Assembly: GCA_905182745.1 (NCBI GenBank)
Contig: CAJJCR010000002.1
Coordinates: 1 to 64,000, forward strand
Direction: 5' to 3'
DNA: 64,000 bases
Origin: Bacteroidetes bacterium MED-G20
GTDB taxonomy: Bacteria; Bacteroidota; Bacteroidia; Flavobacteriales_D; Parvicellaceae
The notes under the pieces are model-generated. The model saw only the letters and a list, made by a program, of their open reading frames with translations. It searched no databases and was not told the DNA's origin. How positions within the stretch are numbered: position 1 is the stretch's first letter; each line of letters begins with the position of its first letter. Positions 61,415 through 64,000 of this stretch are shown piece by piece. Made by a program: the position numbers and the translations under genes.

Positions 61415-62227
61415 TCAATATGAAAGTTCTATTAAATACCCAGAATGTCTTCTTACATTAAAAACTAAGTCATTCTCAAATAATAAATATTGCCCTTTAA
61501 TTCCCACTAATTTTTCTTCGATTTCTGAAACTTTGTCTAAAGTTAAAGATTTTACTTTTTTAGGATATTTTATGACTGGAAAATTAATATTATATAAGAT
61601 TTCATCTTTTACTAGATACTGTTTAAATTCTTCATCTACATATGGAAATAATTCATCTCTAAGAGAAATTAAAGAATCTTGATTAATTTCATTTTGAAGC
61701 ATTTTTCTCCAGTTGGTTTTATCACTAACATGTTTTTTTAACGAAATTTCTATAGCACCTGCTGCTTGTCTATAAGGTACTCTTGCTATAATAAGTGCTT
61801 GGATAGCACCTTGGTCAATCCATCGGGTTGGAATTTGACTTTCTTTGGTTACCCCTACCTTATTTCCAGCTGTTTTAGACAAATAAACAATATGGGGTTT
61901 CATATGGTGTTCCATTTCCCAATCATAATCTCTTAGAGCGACTCCTAGATGAATTTTACTTAGTTCTGGTCGAATAATACTTTCTACTGCTAAAGGAGAG
62001 GATTTAAAGGCATCGTATGACATTCCTTCACCATATGCTTTTCTAATTTTTTTTCCCGTAACAACACAGTTTATAGTTCCAGAAAAAGAAATTTTAATAG
62101 TGCTACCTATTAAATCGTTTAAATCTACTTTTAATGAAGGAGTAGTAGAATCATAAAGGGGTAAAGTATACTCAACCTCGTCTTTATGTTCAGAAAGCAA
62201 CTTTCTAATATTACCATAATGGTTCAT
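61415..62227 (-). CDS. DUF2797 domain protein
   Basis: A 270-residue soluble protein fitting DUF2797: CVVTGKKIRKAYGEGMSYDAF at about residues 55-75, later IVYLSKTAGNKVGVTKESQIPTRWIDQGA. Conserved family of unknown function. It has a potential Cys but no zinc motif as complete as in some family members. It is 27 bases downstream of the TPR gene. Confidence 0.82.
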   Translation of the reverse strand: MNHYGNIRKLLSEHKDEVEYTLPLYDSTTPSLKVDLNDLIGSTIKISFSGTINCVVTGKKIRKAYGEGMSYDAFKSSPLAVESIIRPELSKIHLGVALRDYDWEMEHHMKPHIVYLSKTAGNKVGVTKESQIPTRWIDQGAIQALIIARVPYRQAAGAIEISLKKHVSDKTNWRKMLQNEINQDSLISLRDELFPYVDEEFKQYLVKDEILYNINFPVIKYPKKVKSLTLDKVSEIEEKLVGIKGQYLLFENDLVFNVRRHSGYLIELSY

Positions 62228-62254
62228 AGAAGAGTTATCAAATTTTGGATAAAA

Positions 62255-63547
62255 TTAAAGCGATTCAAGTTGTTTCTTTATCCTAGAATGGTTTTCCATA
62301 TCTTCTAAACGAAAATATAGACCCTTTAAAACATTCAATGTAGATTTATCAGATGGAGAAAGTGATAATACTCTTTCCAGTAATGGAATCGCTTTGATAA
62401 GCATATCATCACCTTTTTTCATTTCAGTATCGTATTTATCGCCTGAATAATCTCCAGCTACAGATTTAGTTATACTTGACTGATTATAATATAAAGCACC
62501 AAGATTATAATAGGCATCTACATAAGTACTGTCTAATTTAATAGCGTTTTCATAACCACTAATGGCTTTATTCATATATTGAAAAGCAACCTCGTGTTTA
62601 TTTTCGTCGTGGTATTTTTTAGAAATATTATCATATGTAACACCAATATTGAAATGTAATATTTTATTAGTTGGATTAGATTCTATAGCATTTTCAAGAG
62701 CTAACTGAGCTTTTTCATTATTGCCTTTAATATACCAATAATTAAATTCTTCAATATTTAGAACATAATCTTTAGGATATTTTTCTTTTCCTTCAGCAAT
62801 TATATTTAATATTTTTTCTTCATCTTTAACCTTACTAGCATTAAGGACTTTAATCATAGCCCGGTACATCTCTGCCCCCTTACCATAATTATTATCTGCA
62901 CACATTTTATAGTATTTAAAAGCTTCATCTGTTTTTTTCAATTTCTCAGAGGATAAAGCTGCATTAATCATAGCAAGAGTATCTGTTAGAGATAAAATAT
63001 TATACATTTCAATAGCCATTTTAAAGGAGCTAAAGGCATTTTCATAATTCTTCTTAATAAAATTGTCAACACCAACATTAATAGATTGATTTCTGTAAGT
63101 CATCATCTTGTTTTTAATATCTGATGTCCATTGTTTTTTTATGTCTAACTCTAGGCATTTAGAAAAAGAACCAAAGGTAGCTTCCTTCATTTTTTCTTCA
63201 CCCAAAGCAGAAACTTCATTAAAAATTGAGGCATTGTAGGAAGACATTATCCAGTAATCTAAATAAATTACGCCTCTGTAAAAATGCATTTTAGTTTCGT
63301 CTTTGGACTTTACAAATGGAGTTTGTAATTGTTTAGTATAAGATTCATCAATTGCTTTTTTTGCTTTTAGTAATATTGGTGTGTTTTTTGCTAATTGAGT
63401 AGATCTTAAAGTAGAATCTGGAATTGAAATCCAAGAACTGTTGTAATTATTTCTAAACTCAGTCGCCGCTTCCGTTAACTGAAGCTTTTGAGCATTTCCA
63501 ATTAATGTTAAAATAATTAGTTGTCCTAAAATAAAGTATTTTTTCAT
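62255..63547 (-). CDS. exported tetratricopeptide repeat protein
   Basis: A 430-residue protein with signal peptide (1-19, ending IGNAQ). Several TPR pairs are visible, for example YKMCADNNYGKGAEMYRAM, then KAQLALENAIESNPTNKILH and AYYNLGALYYNQSSI. It follows gyrA by 10 bases and is probably on the same transcript. Partner unknown; TPR proteins of this type act as scaffolds in the periplasm. Confidence 0.85.
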   Translation of the reverse strand: MKKYFILGQLIILTLIGNAQKLQLTEAATEFRNNYNSSWISIPDSTLRSTQLAKNTPILLKAKKAIDESYTKQLQTPFVKSKDETKMHFYRGVIYLDYWIMSSYNASIFNEVSALGEEKMKEATFGSFSKCLELDIKKQWTSDIKNKMMTYRNQSINVGVDNFIKKNYENAFSSFKMAIEMYNILSLTDTLAMINAALSSEKLKKTDEAFKYYKMCADNNYGKGAEMYRAMIKVLNASKVKDEEKILNIIAEGKEKYPKDYVLNIEEFNYWYIKGNNEKAQLALENAIESNPTNKILHFNIGVTYDNISKKYHDENKHEVAFQYMNKAISGYENAIKLDSTYVDAYYNLGALYYNQSSITKSVAGDYSGDKYDTEMKKGDDMLIKAIPLLERVLSLSPSDKSTLNVLKGLYFRLEDMENHSRIKKQLESL

Positions 63548-63557
63548 GATTTATGTA

Positions 63558-64000
63558 TTATTCGTTATCGTTGGTTGAATCATCGTTAGATGAATCCGTT
63601 GAAAGATCGTTGGAATCAGTTGGATTATCTACAATATCAGTAGTTGAATTTTCAATTCCTCCAAGATCTTCATTAATCAAATCTTCTTCGTCGTCTTTTT
63701 CTACTTTTGCAACGGCTGCAATCTGGTCCTTTCCTTTAAGATTTATTAATTTAACACCTTGAGTAGCTCTTCCTTGAGATCTTATATCTGCTACATGCAT
63801 TCTTATTGTTAATCCAGACTTATTTATAATCATTAAATCATCGTCATCAGTTACAGATTTAATAGCAATTAAATTTCCTGTTTTTTCAGTTATATTTATT
63901 GTTTTAACACCTTTACCTCCCCTGTTGGTTACTCTATAAATTGGATCGTTTGTTTCTGGATCGTTAAGTAAAGTTCTTTTTCCATATCCATTTTCGGAAA
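63558..64000 (-). CDS. gyrA: DNA gyrase subunit A, 3' part (runs off the window)
   Basis: The frame is open from the window end to 63558 and codes for the end of the C-terminal beta-pinwheel of GyrA: GYGKRTLLNDPET, YRVTNRGGKGVKTINI, TGNLIAIKSV, IRMHVADIRSQGRATQGVKLI. It ends with an unstructured Asp/Asn/Ser/Thr-rich acidic tail of about 50 residues. The GyrA box lies earlier, outside the window. ParC is less likely because of the strong pinwheel repeats and tail. Confidence 0.9.
   Translation of the reverse strand, partial: SENGYGKRTLLNDPETNDPIYRVTNRGGKGVKTINITEKTGNLIAIKSVTDDDDLMIINKSGLTIRMHVADIRSQGRATQGVKLINLKGKDQIAAVAKVEKDDEEDLINEDLGGIENSTTDIVDNPTDSNDLSTDSSNDDSTNDNE

Noticed and set aside
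1..64000. CRISPR arrays, tRNA or rRNA genes
   Set aside because: No regularly spaced repeats were seen, and the intergenic gaps (all under 300 bases) hold no cloverleaf that I could support.

Overview
This window looks like a piece of a compact, AT-rich chromosome from a Bacteroidota bacterium of the order Flavobacteriales. The evidence is the gliding/type IX secretion genes (gldF, gldG, a porQ-like gene), type A and type B T9SS sorting domains, EttA, split transketolase, a Bacteroidota-type 'sensor of ECF-type sigma factor' operon, and several matches to the Bacteroidota -7 promoter element TAnnTTTG. Genes are tightly packed. No non-coding gap reaches 300 bases; the largest (2418-2556, 3061-3243, 30291-30444, 45000-45180, 50672-50813) hold no recognisable RNA gene. 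I saw no tRNA, rRNA, CRISPR array or intact mobile element.

Layout. 1-2.4 kb: an McrBC restriction system broken by many frameshifts. 2.5-6.7 kb (minus): an orphan gene, a SpoIID-like protein, lpxB, a small membrane protein and surE. 6.7-13.9 kb: a DUF4139 surface protein, a phosphohexomutase (three frameshifts), trkA-trkH potassium uptake, miaE, yqgE. 13.9-19.6 kb (minus): PLP fold-IV lyase, rhomboid protease, mnmD, RNase Z, a T9SS cargo protein, a STAS protein, pyrB, pyrR. 19.7-22 kb: glpK-glpF. 22-29.4 kb (minus): hydrolase, cyclophilin, ettA, glycosyltransferase, valS, pabA. 29.4-30.8 kb: an LpxL-like acyltransferase (frameshifted) and ssb, ending at a clear terminator. 30.8-32.9 kb (minus): two glycosyltransferases. 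33-37.9 kb: gldF-gldG-DUF4340-dnaN. 37.8-45 kb: rocD, ttcA, porQ, ychF and a large T9SS type B adhesin-like protein. 45.1-48.4 kb: the two transketolase halves separated by a broken von Willebrand A gene. 48.4-50.1 kb: an ECF sigma factor operon. 50.1-57.1 kb: YkgJ-type protein, menA, mltG, a LysM/periplasmic-binding fusion, guaA (frameshifted), miaA (frameshifted). 57.1-60.8 kb: a single-chain fused methylmalonyl-CoA mutase and a coupled small gene. 60.8-64 kb (minus): His-rich membrane protein, DUF2797, TPR protein, and the 3' end of gyrA running off the window.

Functional threads. tRNA maturation is well represented (RNase Z, MnmD, TtcA, MiaA, MiaE, ValS). Envelope biogenesis is a second theme (LpxB, LpxL-like, MltG, LysM/LBP, SpoIID, glycosyltransferases). 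Gliding/T9SS is a third. Central metabolism includes glycerol uptake, transketolase, propionate/methylmalonyl metabolism, pyrimidine and GMP synthesis.

Caution. About 25 apparent single-base indels break ten genes, including normally indispensable guaA. Translations on both sides of each break remain well conserved, and several lesions sit in short A/T runs. Sequencing or assembly error is therefore the leading explanation for most. The two densest clusters (McrBC and the VWA gene) may be real decay. I did not find a convincing wholly new defence or mobile system. The strongest unusual items are the fused mutase with its coupled small partner, the VWA gene inside the transketolase operon, and the LysM/LBP-MltG pair.
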